Under the pieces are notes generated by a model, which was given only the letters and a program-made list of their open reading frames with translations, ran no database searches and was not told where the DNA came from. A program made the position numbers and the translations under genes. From the NCBI GenBank assembly GCA_016186715.1, contig JACPLA010000081.1, forward strand, positions 1 to 53,604: DNA of 53,604 nt, given 5' to 3'. Below are positions 1 through 9,918 of the stretch, in pieces. Numbering within the stretch: the first letter of the stretch is position 1; every line of letters begins with the position of its first letter. The stretch is from Ignavibacteriales bacterium. GTDB lineage: Bacteria > Bacteroidota > Ignavibacteria > UBA10030.

Positions 1-1
1 A

Positions 2-2395
2 ACGACCGAAGTAACGGGAGTCCTGGTCGCCCTCCCGGGGATCGACGCTGACGGCGGAACAATGAGGATCCGCGGCGGCACGTTCGATCAGGTCTCATTC
101 ATGGTGGATGGCGCCAGGGCGCGCAATCCGCTCGATCAGACGCCGTACATGAACATTAATCTCAGCTCCATCCAGGAGATGGAAGTGATCACCGGCTCGT
201 TCAATGCCGAATACGGAGAAGCACAGTCAGGCGTGATCAACATCATCACAAAGGACGGCGGAGATCGGTACCGGCTTTTCATCGATCAACGCTATACGCC
301 CCCCGGGAAGCGCCATTGGGGGCCGGCACTGTACGACTACAGCACCGATTTCTATTGGGAGAACACACACACGCGCCATTTGCAATGGTGGATCGACAAT
401 CCCGACCAGTGGGTCGATCCGAATGGCGTGTATGGCAACAATCCTGCAAGCATCTGGACCCCCGAGCAGGCCTATCAACATTACATGGAGACCCATAAGC
501 CGCTCACGGACTACACGAACACACCCGGTTTTCAGACGGAGGCAAGCATCAGCGGCCCGGTTCCGATGATCGAAGACGCGGCGTTCTTCCTTTCGGCAAA
601 GTACCGATCCCAGGCCCCGGTCTTCGGGAACTCCTTCAGGAAACGCGGGATATTCTTCAACGGCACTGGAAAACTGACGTATAATTTCACTCCCTCAATC
701 CGGCTGCAATTCTCCGCATTCTACGGAAGCGAGGAAACCTCCTGGGGTATCTTCGAGGAACCTGATCAATTCTATTTTACAACGTTCGGATACACGGCCC
801 GGTACGCGTATTTTGATTTTGCGGGACTGCCCGATTCAAGGACAGACGGTCAGACGTTGAGATTCAGCAACGTGCTGAGTCCGAGCACGATGTACGAGCT
901 CCGCCTCTCCCGTGTGCATGCTTTTCGGCGTCTTGGGACCCTGCCGGGCGATCCCGTGGGATGGCTGGCGTCGGGCGTGACGGAACGCGATAACGTGCGG
1001 GCTGTGGATGACCAGGGAAGGCCCATTCCCTATGCAAGCGGGAATCCGGTCGGGTATAACACACTCGGGTACTATTTCAGAAACGACGATAACAACACGG
1101 ACTGGAGTCTTAACGGCTACTACAGCACTCAGATCAACAAGAACTGGCAGCTAAAGGCCGGACTGGAGTTCACATACTATCACCTGGATCATTTCAACGA
1201 ATCCAAGATTCCTGCAATCGACAGCCGGACCTACAATCCGTACCAGGGTGCAGCATATTTCCAGAACAAGCTCGAATTCGGGGGGTTCATCATGAACGTC
1301 GGCGTCCGGTACGATTACTATAATCCGAACGACACGCTCTACGTCAATCAGTTCGATCCATTCAGTGACCCGAAGAATAGCACGGCTATTTTCTCGCAGG
1401 TGAGTCCCCGTTTGGGCATTGCGCACCCCATCGACGAAAGAACGGTCCTCCATTTTTCCTACGGACATTTCTTCCAAAGGGGCCCGTTTGGGGACTACGG
1501 GGAGGGATTCAGTGATGACAATGCGCAGGGAAGCCTCACAACATTCGTCGATCATAACACGGGGCAACCCGTGATCTTGGGGAACCGCGCCATGAGGCCC
1601 CAGAAGACCGTGGCATTCGAAGTCGGGATTGAAAGGAACTTTGCCGACATCGCCGTCCTCGATATTACGGGATACTACAAGGACATTACGAACACCATTC
1701 GAGTGGTCCAGGTTTCAGACCCGAACACCGGGATTGCCTATAAAACAAACGGCAACGGGAATTACGCCGACGTACGGGGACTCGAAATCTCCCTCCGGAA
1801 GCTTCCTTCCCACTACTTTTCCGGCTACGTGAATTTCACGACCCAATTAGGCGTCGTTGGGAGAAGCGGCGACCCTATTGTCGTCTATCCTGACCGGAAT
1901 GTTTTCGGTCCGAGTGGGGACTTTATTCTCCACGAAAATCCGCGCCTCAAAGCCGGCTTGTTCTTTCAGATTCCACAGAACAGCGGATTATTCGGGGGGG
2001 TGCTGGATGATCTGCTCATTTCGCTCGAATACAGGGCAAATTTCCCCAACGACAAGATCAGGCAGGATGTCTTTCGCTACAGCGATTCGACATACACTGC
2101 AAACGAGTCGCGACCGGTGCGTCAGAACACAAACATGAAGCTCAGCAAGGGATTTTCGCTGTTCGATAATACTGTACGGCTGACCGCATTCGTCGAAGTA
2201 TCAAACCTCCTTAACGACAAATGGATCAATTTTGCGGCAGTTGAAAGCGCGTCCCTGCCCGATCAGAAAAAATTCATTCAAAGCAAATTCAGGGATCTTC
2301 CCCAAATAGACTCCAACGGTATTCCTCTGATGGAAACCGCAAAGTTTCTTAATCTGCCAAGGTCCTTTCTCTTTGGCGTTACACTGGAGCTCTGA
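2..2395 (+). CDS. TonB-dependent outer-membrane receptor (5' end outside window)
   Basis: Energy-dependent outer-membrane transporter, probably for oligosaccharides given the downstream glycosidases. The reading frame is open from base 2, so the gene begins before the window; the ATG at 62 is internal, since the residues before it ('VLVALPGIDADGG') already read as plug domain. The plug continues with 'MRIRGGTFDQV', 'VDGARARNPLD' and the classic 'SGVINIITKDGG'. The rest is a beta-barrel rich in aromatic, alternating strands, ending in 'SFLFGVTLEL'. No SusD-like lipoprotein follows; instead a sorting-domain protein and a PorV-like protein come next, 17 and 8 bases apart, suggesting one transcription unit. 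The substrate cannot be read from the sequence. Confidence 0.9.
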   Translation, partial: TTEVTGVLVALPGIDADGGTMRIRGGTFDQVSFMVDGARARNPLDQTPYMNINLSSIQEMEVITGSFNAEYGEAQSGVINIITKDGGDRYRLFIDQRYTPPGKRHWGPALYDYSTDFYWENTHTRHLQWWIDNPDQWVDPNGVYGNNPASIWTPEQAYQHYMETHKPLTDYTNTPGFQTEASISGPVPMIEDAAFFLSAKYRSQAPVFGNSFRKRGIFFNGTGKLTYNFTPSIRLQFSAFYGSEETSWGIFEEPDQFYFTTFGYTARYAYFDFAGLPDSRTDGQTLRFSNVLSPSTMYELRLSRVHAFRRLGTLPGDPVGWLASGVTERDNVRAVDDQGRPIPYASGNPVGYNTLGYYFRNDDNNTDWSLNGYYSTQINKNWQLKAGLEFTYYHLDHFNESKIPAIDSRTYNPYQGAAYFQNKLEFGGFIMNVGVRYDYYNPNDTLYVNQFDPFSDPKNSTAIFSQVSPRLGIAHPIDERTVLHFSYGHFFQRGPFGDYGEGFSDDNAQGSLTTFVDHNTGQPVILGNRAMRPQKTVAFEVGIERNFADIAVLDITGYYKDITNTIRVVQVSDPNTGIAYKTNGNGNYADVRGLEISLRKLPSHYFSGYVNFTTQLGVVGRSGDPIVVYPDRNVFGPSGDFILHENPRLKAGLFFQIPQNSGLFGGVLDDLLISLEYRANFPNDKIRQDVFRYSDSTYTANESRPVRQNTNMKLSKGFSLFDNTVRLTAFVEVSNLLNDKWINFAAVESASLPDQKKFIQSKFRDLPQIDSNGIPLMETAKFLNLPRSFLFGVTLEL

Positions 2396-2412
2396 GCAAA
2401 GAGGAACGTGAA

Positions 2413-4623
2413 ATGAAGCGCGGATTCTCCGAGGGTATTCTGTGGATGGTATTAACCCAGCAGGCGATATTGCTGCCGTTGTACGCCCAATCGAACGTGG
2501 AAAAGGAGCATCGCCGGGGGAGATTGTGGGAAGTAGTCCGGAACGACGGTTTCATCGGCAGTCTCGGTGCCTGGGATTACCTTACCGCGTCCCCTTTGGG
2601 GATGTTTCCCGCCTTCTCCGGATTTGTGCATCCGTTTGGCAATGAATTCCAGGCGGTAAATACGTACGCAAACGCGAACTTTCACAATTTTCGAAGCGGT
2701 GTCTGGATTGCAGTAAAAGACATGCTCATTCCCGGCGGACCACCGACCTACACCCCCACGCCCGTGCCATATGAAGTGTACACGTCCGGGTTGCAGGAGG
2801 GCTCGTTTGGCACCGCCAATACACTTGAGCCGCTTCTGCTAAAACAGAATTTCATCGAGACGTCATTGTTTGATCCCCGCCTCCCCGAGGAAATGACCGA
2901 AGGTTCCTGGTACACGAACACGGGAATCAGAGTAACGCGCAGAAGCTACGTGTGGAGTTATCCCGGATACAGTGACTTCATCATCTACGACTACATCTTC
3001 AGGCACACGGGGGAATTCATCGCGAATTCAACACGTCAGCTCGTCCCAAGCCCGGATCCGGCCCTGACCACGCAGGTGCTTTCGGAAGTTTATTTCGTGT
3101 TCCATTCCGGGATCTCTGTTTCGACGAAAAGTCCCCTGAATTTCCATTGTGAGCTGTTTGCGGTGGCTGCAGGAGCGTTCGGATGGCAGCCAGCCACGTA
3201 TCACGATTACTATCACCGGTTTGATAATGACGAGCTGGTCTTTTCGACAAATTATGACGGGGGAAAGGAACCGCATCCCAACAGCGCAGTCTATTGCATA
3301 AAATCCAATCAGGCCTGGAAGCAGAAATTCGGAAATGAAATGTTCAGCCCGGCCGCGTTCGGATGGCTTGCCCTCTACGCGGATCCGGTCACCGGACAAC
3401 CGGCCCGGACATCGCCCGCGCCCGATGTCCTGAGAATTGACTCTCACAAGGGCGGAACGTTTCAGGGCAACCCTCTTGACATGGAAACATTCCGCGATCC
3501 CCAGAACTCCGGTCGTACGAGATTCTACACATTTGCCACCACGCCGGATTCTCAGGCGGCTCTTGGGAACAACGGCAACAGGTTCAACTTTTACTCATTG
3601 TCTTATGGCCCTTATACGCTTTCGCCCGGTGATTCCGTTCGGATTGTGCTTGCCGAAATTGCCGGTGTCATGGACTACGGCGTTGTGAATGCAGGCGATC
3701 CCGACGGGTGGTTCCCGGACAGCACGACCACGGCAATCCGCCGAAACGCCGCTCTTGCGCGCAATGCGGTTGCCTGGGGTCGTGGAGCGAATGTCAACGG
3801 CATGCCGCTGGCCGCCGATGTGCCTGAACCGCCTCCGGGACCCTCTACCGATGCCGTGAACATATCCGTCGGCTCCGAACGGGCGATCATCGGCGTCACC
3901 TGGGACCAGCTGGCGGAAACGAAATCCATCCAGGACGGAAGCGGGGCTCCATTTTATGGCGGTCTTGCCGACCTCGACGGCTATCGCGTGTACCGTTCAA
4001 CGGATTTCCAATATGCCAGCGAAACCGAGCCGCCTGTGTTCCGGGGAGCAACCTGGACTCTCCTGGCCGATATCCCCAAGACGCAATTCTCCCAGTACTG
4101 GGACCCTGATCTGAACCGCTATCGGTACGACGATTCCACGGTCACGTTTGGATTTCGATACGCGTACTACGTTTCGGCCTACAATTCCGCGCCGGGAACC
4201 TGGACGTCGGCAAACGGAACGACGGTCACGAATCTGGCGGAGCTGGAAAGCGGAAGTTACAATCGCACGGAGCCCACGGCGGCCGCCCCCGGTCCCGTCA
4301 CCTCCTTTGACGTCTTTGTCGCTCCCAACCCGTTTGTCTTCGGCGATCTTTCAAGGAGTTTCGGAGTCTCCGATCCGTACAAGATCGAGTTCCGCAACCT
4401 CCCCGAACGGTGCGTGATACGCATTTACACCGTCGTCGGCGATTTGATCCGGACAATCCGGCATGGACCCGATGAGCGCGGGAATCTGGCCGGGAGCCGG
4501 GCATGGGATCAGAAAAGCGACTCGGGCCTGCTGGTCGCGCCCGGACTGTATGTCTATCATATTGAATCGACCACGGAGGGACTTGCCAAAAGTCTCACGG
4601 GAAAGCTGATGATTATCAGATAA
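2413..4623 (+). CDS. Secreted protein with FlgD-like / T9SS type A C-terminal sorting domain
   Basis: A 736-residue exported protein of unknown specific function. Residues 1-26 form a signal peptide ending near 'LPLYAQS'. The long middle part (about 30-470) matches no family I recognise. Residues about 480-620 look like a fibronectin type III module ('VNISVGSERAIIGVTWDQL', 'DGYRVYRSTDF', 'YAYYVSAYNSAPG'). The last ~100 residues, from 'VAPNPF' to 'GLYVYHIES' and 'GKLMIIR', have the form of a FlgD-like type 9 secretion sorting domain. An AGAGGAA ribosome site precedes the ATG. Between a TonB receptor and a PorV-like protein, it is probably a surface-bound partner of the receptor, in the place SusD holds in other Bacteroidota; that role is inference. 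Confidence 0.8.
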   Translation: MKRGFSEGILWMVLTQQAILLPLYAQSNVEKEHRRGRLWEVVRNDGFIGSLGAWDYLTASPLGMFPAFSGFVHPFGNEFQAVNTYANANFHNFRSGVWIAVKDMLIPGGPPTYTPTPVPYEVYTSGLQEGSFGTANTLEPLLLKQNFIETSLFDPRLPEEMTEGSWYTNTGIRVTRRSYVWSYPGYSDFIIYDYIFRHTGEFIANSTRQLVPSPDPALTTQVLSEVYFVFHSGISVSTKSPLNFHCELFAVAAGAFGWQPATYHDYYHRFDNDELVFSTNYDGGKEPHPNSAVYCIKSNQAWKQKFGNEMFSPAAFGWLALYADPVTGQPARTSPAPDVLRIDSHKGGTFQGNPLDMETFRDPQNSGRTRFYTFATTPDSQAALGNNGNRFNFYSLSYGPYTLSPGDSVRIVLAEIAGVMDYGVVNAGDPDGWFPDSTTTAIRRNAALARNAVAWGRGANVNGMPLAADVPEPPPGPSTDAVNISVGSERAIIGVTWDQLAETKSIQDGSGAPFYGGLADLDGYRVYRSTDFQYASETEPPVFRGATWTLLADIPKTQFSQYWDPDLNRYRYDDSTVTFGFRYAYYVSAYNSAPGTWTSANGTTVTNLAELESGSYNRTEPTAAAPGPVTSFDVFVAPNPFVFGDLSRSFGVSDPYKIEFRNLPERCVIRIYTVVGDLIRTIRHGPDERGNLAGSRAWDQKSDSGLLVAPGLYVYHIESTTEGLAKSLTGKLMIIR

Positions 4624-4631
4624 GGCCGACC

Positions 4632-5624
4632 ATGACGCGCAGAACCTTCAATCATCCGACAGCCCTTGTTTGCATGATCTTGATCCCGTGCCTTTCCCCG
4701 GGTCAGGATTTCAACAAGGGCGGAAGAACGGCCTTTCAATTTCTCAAAATCGGCGTGGGCGCGCGACAGGTTGCGCTTGGCGAGGCCTGCATCGCCAATG
4801 TTCGGGATGTCAATTCCGCCTTCTGGGATCCCGCGGGCCTGTCCGGGGTTTCGTTTGCCGAGGCGTCGGTGGGTTATACGACACTTTTTGCAGATCTTCG
4901 GTATTACACAGGCGCCGCGGCCGTACGGTGGGCGGAGGTCGGTGTCTTTGCCCTCAGCTACGCGTCTCTCGATTACGGAGACATTCCGGAGGCCCTCGTC
5001 TCCGGTCAGAATGGGTCAAGTGACACGAGGACAGGTTCGACCTTTTCCGGGAGTGACCTGATGGTCGGTTTCTCATTTTCACGCGAGTTCACCGACCATC
5101 TCTCGATCGGCGGGACCGTCAAACTGCTCCGGGAACAGCTTTTCAATCACTCGGTGAGTCTTACGGCATTCGATGTGGGCACGTTCTATAATACGGGGTT
5201 TAACGAAATCAGTCTTGCGATGACAGCGCAGAATTTTGCCGGTTCTGTGAAGTGGCTTGCAAACAGCGACCGTGAAGAAGGATATGATATCCCCCTGATC
5301 TTTCGCATCGGCACCTCGGTCAGTTTGATCGGAAACGGTAATTCGTTCATCGACCTGGGCGTCGAACATGCCATAACTGTCACGTTTGATGCTGTTCATA
5401 CCAACGACTATGCGGAGCGATTTCATCTTGGGGCGGAATATACGTTCTCGGATGTTCTGACCCTGCGCGGCGGATACAAGTTCAACTATGAAGAAGGCAA
5501 CGCCTCATTTGGCGTTGGCCTCCAAAGACAGGTTTCAGGAATTAACGTTCGTTTTGATTATGCGTTTGTGAGTTTCCAGCACCTGGAATCTCCCCATCGA
5601 CTGACTGTGATCCTGGGTTTTTGA
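4632..5624 (+). CDS. PorV/PorQ-family outer-membrane beta-barrel protein
   Basis: A 330-residue barrel of the PorV/PorQ (UPF0164) family. It has a signal peptide (residues 1-24, cleaving near 'LSPGQDF') followed by the family hallmark 'QFLKIGVGARQVALGEA' and 'NSAFWDPAGLSGV', then alternating amphipathic strands to a C-terminal 'HRLTVILGF'. PorV is the outer-membrane component that shuttles type 9 secretion cargo to the attachment machinery, so its place 8 bases after a sorting-domain protein fits a dedicated secretion or assembly partner. Whether it is the main PorV or a locus-specific paralogue cannot be told here. Confidence 0.85.
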   Translation: MTRRTFNHPTALVCMILIPCLSPGQDFNKGGRTAFQFLKIGVGARQVALGEACIANVRDVNSAFWDPAGLSGVSFAEASVGYTTLFADLRYYTGAAAVRWAEVGVFALSYASLDYGDIPEALVSGQNGSSDTRTGSTFSGSDLMVGFSFSREFTDHLSIGGTVKLLREQLFNHSVSLTAFDVGTFYNTGFNEISLAMTAQNFAGSVKWLANSDREEGYDIPLIFRIGTSVSLIGNGNSFIDLGVEHAITVTFDAVHTNDYAERFHLGAEYTFSDVLTLRGGYKFNYEEGNASFGVGLQRQVSGINVRFDYAFVSFQHLESPHRLTVILGF

Positions 5625-5715
5625 CTGCCTGGAATCACTGCTGGCCTTGACTAAACTCAAATAAATTGCAATCCCGGCCAACGCTTCAGGGGGCGGGAAC
5701 AAATCCGGAATCCAC

Positions 5716-8700
5716 ATGTCGTTTTCCAAACAATCGCTAAACGGTGCTCCCCTAACCAGAGAAAGTTTTAAGACACCTCCCCGCGAGATGGGCATTCTCC
5801 CGTTTTGGTTCTGGAACGGAGACCTGGATGAAAAGGAGCTGGAATGGCAGCTCCGCGAATACCACAGCAAGGGGATACCCGGCATCTTCATTCACGGGAG
5901 GTTCGGCCTCAAGGTTCCGTACGTCTCCGACCGGTGGTTTGAGAAAGTGAAATTTGCCGTGCGGAAAGCAAAGGAAATCGGAATCGATGCATGGGTCTAT
6001 GACGAAATGAACTGGCCCAGCGGCACCGCCGAACGGCAGGTCCTGAAGAAGTATCCTCACCTCACCCAGAAGTACCTCGAGCTCGTTGCGTTGAATGTGG
6101 ATGGACCGCTGTTCACGTTCCTCGAGGCCACGGATGATCGCTATGTCAATACGGGCGACTCGCACCCGATTGCCGCGTTCGGCTGCACCGAGGATGAATT
6201 CCAGACTGGAATCCGAAATGCCATCGATCTCACTCAAAACCTCTCGTTCAACAAAGTCCTTCCCTGGGAGGCGCCCGAAGGAAAATGGCGGCTACTGTAC
6301 TTTCTCGAAAAAGAAGTTCCGTACTACATCGATGCCCTCAATCCGGAATCGACCAGGCGTTTCATTGAGATCACGCACGAGCGGTACAAGCAGGCGGTTG
6401 GAAAAGAGTTTGGGTCCGTTGTTCCCGGATTCTTCACTGATGAACCGGCGATGCACTATTACCATGTGGGCATCGACAATTATGTGGTCCCCTGGTCTTC
6501 CCGGATGTTCAAGATCTTCCGCGAACGACGCGGATACGACCTGCGGCCGTTCCTGCCCGCCCTCTATACGAGCATGGGAGAGCACACGGCCAGGGTCCGG
6601 TACGATTTCTGGCGGACCCTGACAGAACAGTACTCCGATGCCTACTACAAGCAGTTGCGCGATTGGTGCGATGCCAACGGCGTGATCTTTACGGGTCACC
6701 TCCTGTTCGAGGAGTGGCTCCGGATGCATGCCCGTTGCGAAGGCAACATCTTCAAGCACCTCAAGCATATGCATATGACCGGTGTCGATCACCTGTATCC
6801 GAAAATCGGAACGGAACAGGAGCCGGATCAGCATGTCGCGCTCAAGATCGCAAGCTCCGCGGCGCACCATTTCGGCAGCAAACGGCTCATCTGTGAATCC
6901 ATGGGCGGCACGTACTGGGACTGCACGCTCGAGCGCATGAAGCGGATGCTCCACTGGGAATATGTGCTGGGTGTTAACCTCTTCAACAACCACGGATACC
7001 ACTACTCGATCGAAGGAGAGCGGAAACGCGACTGGCCGCCCTCGCAGTTTTATCACCACACGTGGTGGAAACACTATGACCGGTTCACCTCCTACGCCAC
7101 ACGCCTGAGTCACCTCCTGTCCGGAGGGCGCCATGTCGCCAAAGTGCTGGTGCTTTACCCTCTGACCAGCATCTGGGCCAATTACATCCCGCAGCGTCGC
7201 ACCGAGGTGGGCAACGTCATCGAATTCGACTTCAATTATCTCACCGACGCGCTCCTCCGCCTGCATTATGACTACGACTATGTCGACGAAGATGTGTTGT
7301 GCGATGCAACCGTGAAGAACGGCAGGATTCACATTGCCGATGAAAAGTACGAAGTCCTGATTCTTCCGCCCATCACACACCTCAAGCGGAAGACGTTCGA
7401 GGTCCTGAAGAGATTTGTTGCAGCGGGCGGGAAGGTCATCGCTGATACGCTTCTCCCCGTTGAGTTCCTTGAGACACCAAAAAACGGCGCAATGACCGAA
7501 GTTCGGAAACTGTTCGGCATCGACCCGGCGAAACGGCTCGCCGAGTTTACAAGTGGAAACGCCGCCTTTCGACTTGTGAAGAACGGGAAAAAAGGAAAAA
7601 CATTCACATTCCTGGGGAAGGGTCTTCATACGGCCAGGAGTCGCAGGCAGGAACTTGGACGGGTCCTGGCCCAGTGCATCACGCCCGATGTGACGATCAG
7701 CGACGGGGAGGTTTTTTATCTGCACAGGGTCAAGGATAACCATGACGTCTACTTCCTCGTGAACACGTCGAAGTCGGAAAAGCGCAACGTGGAGGTTACC
7801 TTTGAGCGCGTCGGACAACCCGAGCTGTGGAATCCGAACACCGGTGAGAGCAACCCGCTTCCGATGTTTGAAATCTTTAAGGGACGCCTGAAGATCTTCT
7901 TTGATTTTCCCCCTTCGGAATCCCATGTGATCGTCCTCGGAAACGAAATCCCGAAGTCCCACATCACCATGAGCTCGATGTCAATTCTGTCCTTCGACGG
8001 GAAAACTGTCAGGGGGTCGGGCCAAAAACCTCTGGCGAAGATTGCGACACCAAGAGGCGTCAGGACGTTGCGCGGAAAGGAAAAACGTGCCCTGAAGCCG
8101 ATCGCTCTCAACGGGCTGATGTCCTTTGCAACGGACAGACACAATGTCCTCTGCCTCGGTTCCTGGAAAATGAAGATCGAGGGGCGGCAAGATCGCAACC
8201 CGGCCGGGACAGATGTAAACGATTCGGACTGGCTTGCTGTCACCAATGGCGCCTGGGAGACGCAGTTGCCCCAGGAGCGGGACCATGCAACGTATCCGGC
8301 GGCGTTATGGTACCGCACAAGCTTCGAGATCGCCGATATACCCCGCGCCCTCAGGATCATGATCGACGGGTTTAGCGGAAAAGAGCACCGGCTGTTTGTA
8401 AATGTGATGGAAGTAAAGGACAAGGGAACGAGAAGCTACCTGGACGCGGAGATCAGGGAGGTCGATATCCATCGGTTTGCCCGAACGGGCCGGAATGTCA
8501 TAGCGGTGCGGCTTGTGGTCCAGCGACGCACCGACGGTATCCTCGATCTGCTTAAAATCCTCGGTCCGTTCGCCCTGAGAAACGCGGGCAATGAATACGT
8601 TATTTCAGCCCCGCCCGCCGGGATCAACGTGGGGGATTGGACCAAACAGGGCTATCCTCATTTTTCGGGTACCGGAGTCTACAAGACCGAGTTCACGCTG

Positions 8701-8970
8701 CCAGATCAGTATTGTTCGGGCCGGCTGTTTTTTGAGGCAGATTGCGGCGAGGATGTCCTTGAGATCTCTGTAAACGATCTTCCGCTTCGCGTGGCTCCAT
8801 GGCATCCTTATCGGATTGAAATAACAGACGCGGCGCGACCGGGGGCCAACACGCTGGAAATCAGGGTCACCAACACTCTGATCAATATTCTGGAGGCGGT
8901 CGGGAAGCCATCGGGCCTGATGTCGCCACCACGGATCGTGCATGAACATGTCCATGAACTGACCTTGTAA
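5716..8970 (+). CDS. GH106-like glycoside hydrolase (alpha-L-rhamnosidase family)
   Basis: A 1084-residue glycosidase related to GH106. The N-terminal barrel has the family blocks 'LPFWFWNGDLDEKEL' (residues 28-42), 'GIPGIFIHGRFGLKVPY' (53-69) and 'DAWVYDEMNWPSG' (91-103). Later blocks include 'PGFFTDEPAMHYYHVG' and 'ICESMGGTYWDCTLERMKR', which carry candidate catalytic carboxylates. Roughly 800-1080 is a galactose-binding-like jelly-roll region ('LWYRTSFEIADIPRALRIMI', 'GTGVYKTEFTLP') as in GH2 and GH106 enzymes. No signal peptide is visible, so it probably acts on imported oligosaccharides or is exported in another way. Ribokinase follows after 2 bases. Rhamnose specificity is inferred from the family only. 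Confidence 0.8.
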   Translation: MSFSKQSLNGAPLTRESFKTPPREMGILPFWFWNGDLDEKELEWQLREYHSKGIPGIFIHGRFGLKVPYVSDRWFEKVKFAVRKAKEIGIDAWVYDEMNWPSGTAERQVLKKYPHLTQKYLELVALNVDGPLFTFLEATDDRYVNTGDSHPIAAFGCTEDEFQTGIRNAIDLTQNLSFNKVLPWEAPEGKWRLLYFLEKEVPYYIDALNPESTRRFIEITHERYKQAVGKEFGSVVPGFFTDEPAMHYYHVGIDNYVVPWSSRMFKIFRERRGYDLRPFLPALYTSMGEHTARVRYDFWRTLTEQYSDAYYKQLRDWCDANGVIFTGHLLFEEWLRMHARCEGNIFKHLKHMHMTGVDHLYPKIGTEQEPDQHVALKIASSAAHHFGSKRLICESMGGTYWDCTLERMKRMLHWEYVLGVNLFNNHGYHYSIEGERKRDWPPSQFYHHTWWKHYDRFTSYATRLSHLLSGGRHVAKVLVLYPLTSIWANYIPQRRTEVGNVIEFDFNYLTDALLRLHYDYDYVDEDVLCDATVKNGRIHIADEKYEVLILPPITHLKRKTFEVLKRFVAAGGKVIADTLLPVEFLETPKNGAMTEVRKLFGIDPAKRLAEFTSGNAAFRLVKNGKKGKTFTFLGKGLHTARSRRQELGRVLAQCITPDVTISDGEVFYLHRVKDNHDVYFLVNTSKSEKRNVEVTFERVGQPELWNPNTGESNPLPMFEIFKGRLKIFFDFPPSESHVIVLGNEIPKSHITMSSMSILSFDGKTVRGSGQKPLAKIATPRGVRTLRGKEKRALKPIALNGLMSFATDRHNVLCLGSWKMKIEGRQDRNPAGTDVNDSDWLAVTNGAWETQLPQERDHATYPAALWYRTSFEIADIPRALRIMIDGFSGKEHRLFVNVMEVKDKGTRSYLDAEIREVDIHRFARTGRNVIAVRLVVQRRTDGILDLLKILGPFALRNAGNEYVISAPPAGINVGDWTKQGYPHFSGTGVYKTEFTLPDQYCSGRLFFEADCGEDVLEISVNDLPLRVAPWHPYRIEITDAARPGANTLEIRVTNTLINILEAVGKPSGLMSPPRIVHEHVHELTL

Positions 8971-8972
8971 CA

Positions 8973-9905
8973 ATGCCATCGTCAAGAGACAATTCGATCG
9001 TGGTCTTGGGAAGTGCGAATATGGACATGGTGGCGAAAGTGAAAGGATTTCCACGTCCCGGTGAGACGGTGTTCGGCGCGAGTTTCGGAATGTTCCCCGG
9101 GGGAAAAGGCGCCAACCAGGCCGTCTGTGCCGCCCGGCTCGGGGGCACGGTTGTGTTTATCGGAAAAATCGGCGCCGACGTTCTCGGGAAGCGGCTTGCG
9201 GACACGTTGAAACGGAACAAGGTGAATGTGCGCCACTTGATGAGAACGCGCGACACAATGTCGGGGACGGCGCTGATCGCCGTGGACGGAAAAGGCGAAA
9301 ATGAGATCATCGTCATTTCGGGCAGCAACATGGCCGTCACACCGGGTGAAATCCGGCAGCGGAAGGGAGCGTTCGCCCGTGCACGTGTGATTCTCTCGCA
9401 GCTGGAAAGCCCGCTGGAAGCTGTCCGTGAGTCATTGGCCCTTGGCAGGCGTAACGGGGCGATCACCATACTGAACCCTGCTCCCGCGCGGAGGATACCT
9501 GGGTCGTTGCTGAAACTCGTCGACTATCTTACGCCAAATGAAACCGAAGCGGAGATGCTTTCGGGAGTCCGGGTAAACACGGGCGCTCGTACGGAAAAGG
9601 CCGCCTTGAAGCTGCTTGACCTTGGCGTCCGCAACGTCATCGTCACGCTGGGTTCAAGGGGATGCCTGTTTGTGAACCGGAAAACATCAAAAAGATTTCC
9701 GGCGTTGAAAGTGCGGTCCGTGGATTCAACGGCGGCCGGGGATGCATTCAGCGGAGCCCTTGCCTTTGCACTTGCGGGCGGCAAGGCGATTGAGGAGGCG
9801 ATCACGTTCGCCTCGCGCGTTGCAGCTTATTCGGTCACGAGGATGGGAGCGATCCCGTCGATGCCGGCTCTCAGGGACCTGCGGAAATGGAGACCGGGCC
9901 GGTAA
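8973..9905 (+). CDS. rbsK: Ribokinase (PfkB family)
   Basis: Phosphorylates D-ribose to ribose 5-phosphate in the cytoplasm. The 310-residue protein shows the PfkB N-terminal signature 'FPGGKGANQAVCAARLGG' (residues 41-58), the earlier 'VLGSANMDMV' strand, and the C-terminal 'DSTAAGDAFSGALA', with D257 in the place of the catalytic base. It starts 2 bases after the GH106-like stop, so translation is probably coupled. D-ribose pyranase lies two genes downstream, which supports ribose over other sugars, although no ribose ABC transporter is present in the window. Confidence 0.85.
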   Translation: MPSSRDNSIVVLGSANMDMVAKVKGFPRPGETVFGASFGMFPGGKGANQAVCAARLGGTVVFIGKIGADVLGKRLADTLKRNKVNVRHLMRTRDTMSGTALIAVDGKGENEIIVISGSNMAVTPGEIRQRKGAFARARVILSQLESPLEAVRESLALGRRNGAITILNPAPARRIPGSLLKLVDYLTPNETEAEMLSGVRVNTGARTEKAALKLLDLGVRNVIVTLGSRGCLFVNRKTSKRFPALKVRSVDSTAAGDAFSGALAFALAGGKAIEEAITFASRVAAYSVTRMGAIPSMPALRDLRKWRPGR

Positions 9906-9918
9906 GGTCCCGGAGGTG

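Noticed and set aside
6292-7962. A 556-codon open frame on the reverse strand
   Set aside because: It is antisense to the GH106-like gene, has no family motif and no ribosome site; long antisense frames are expected here from the codon bias.
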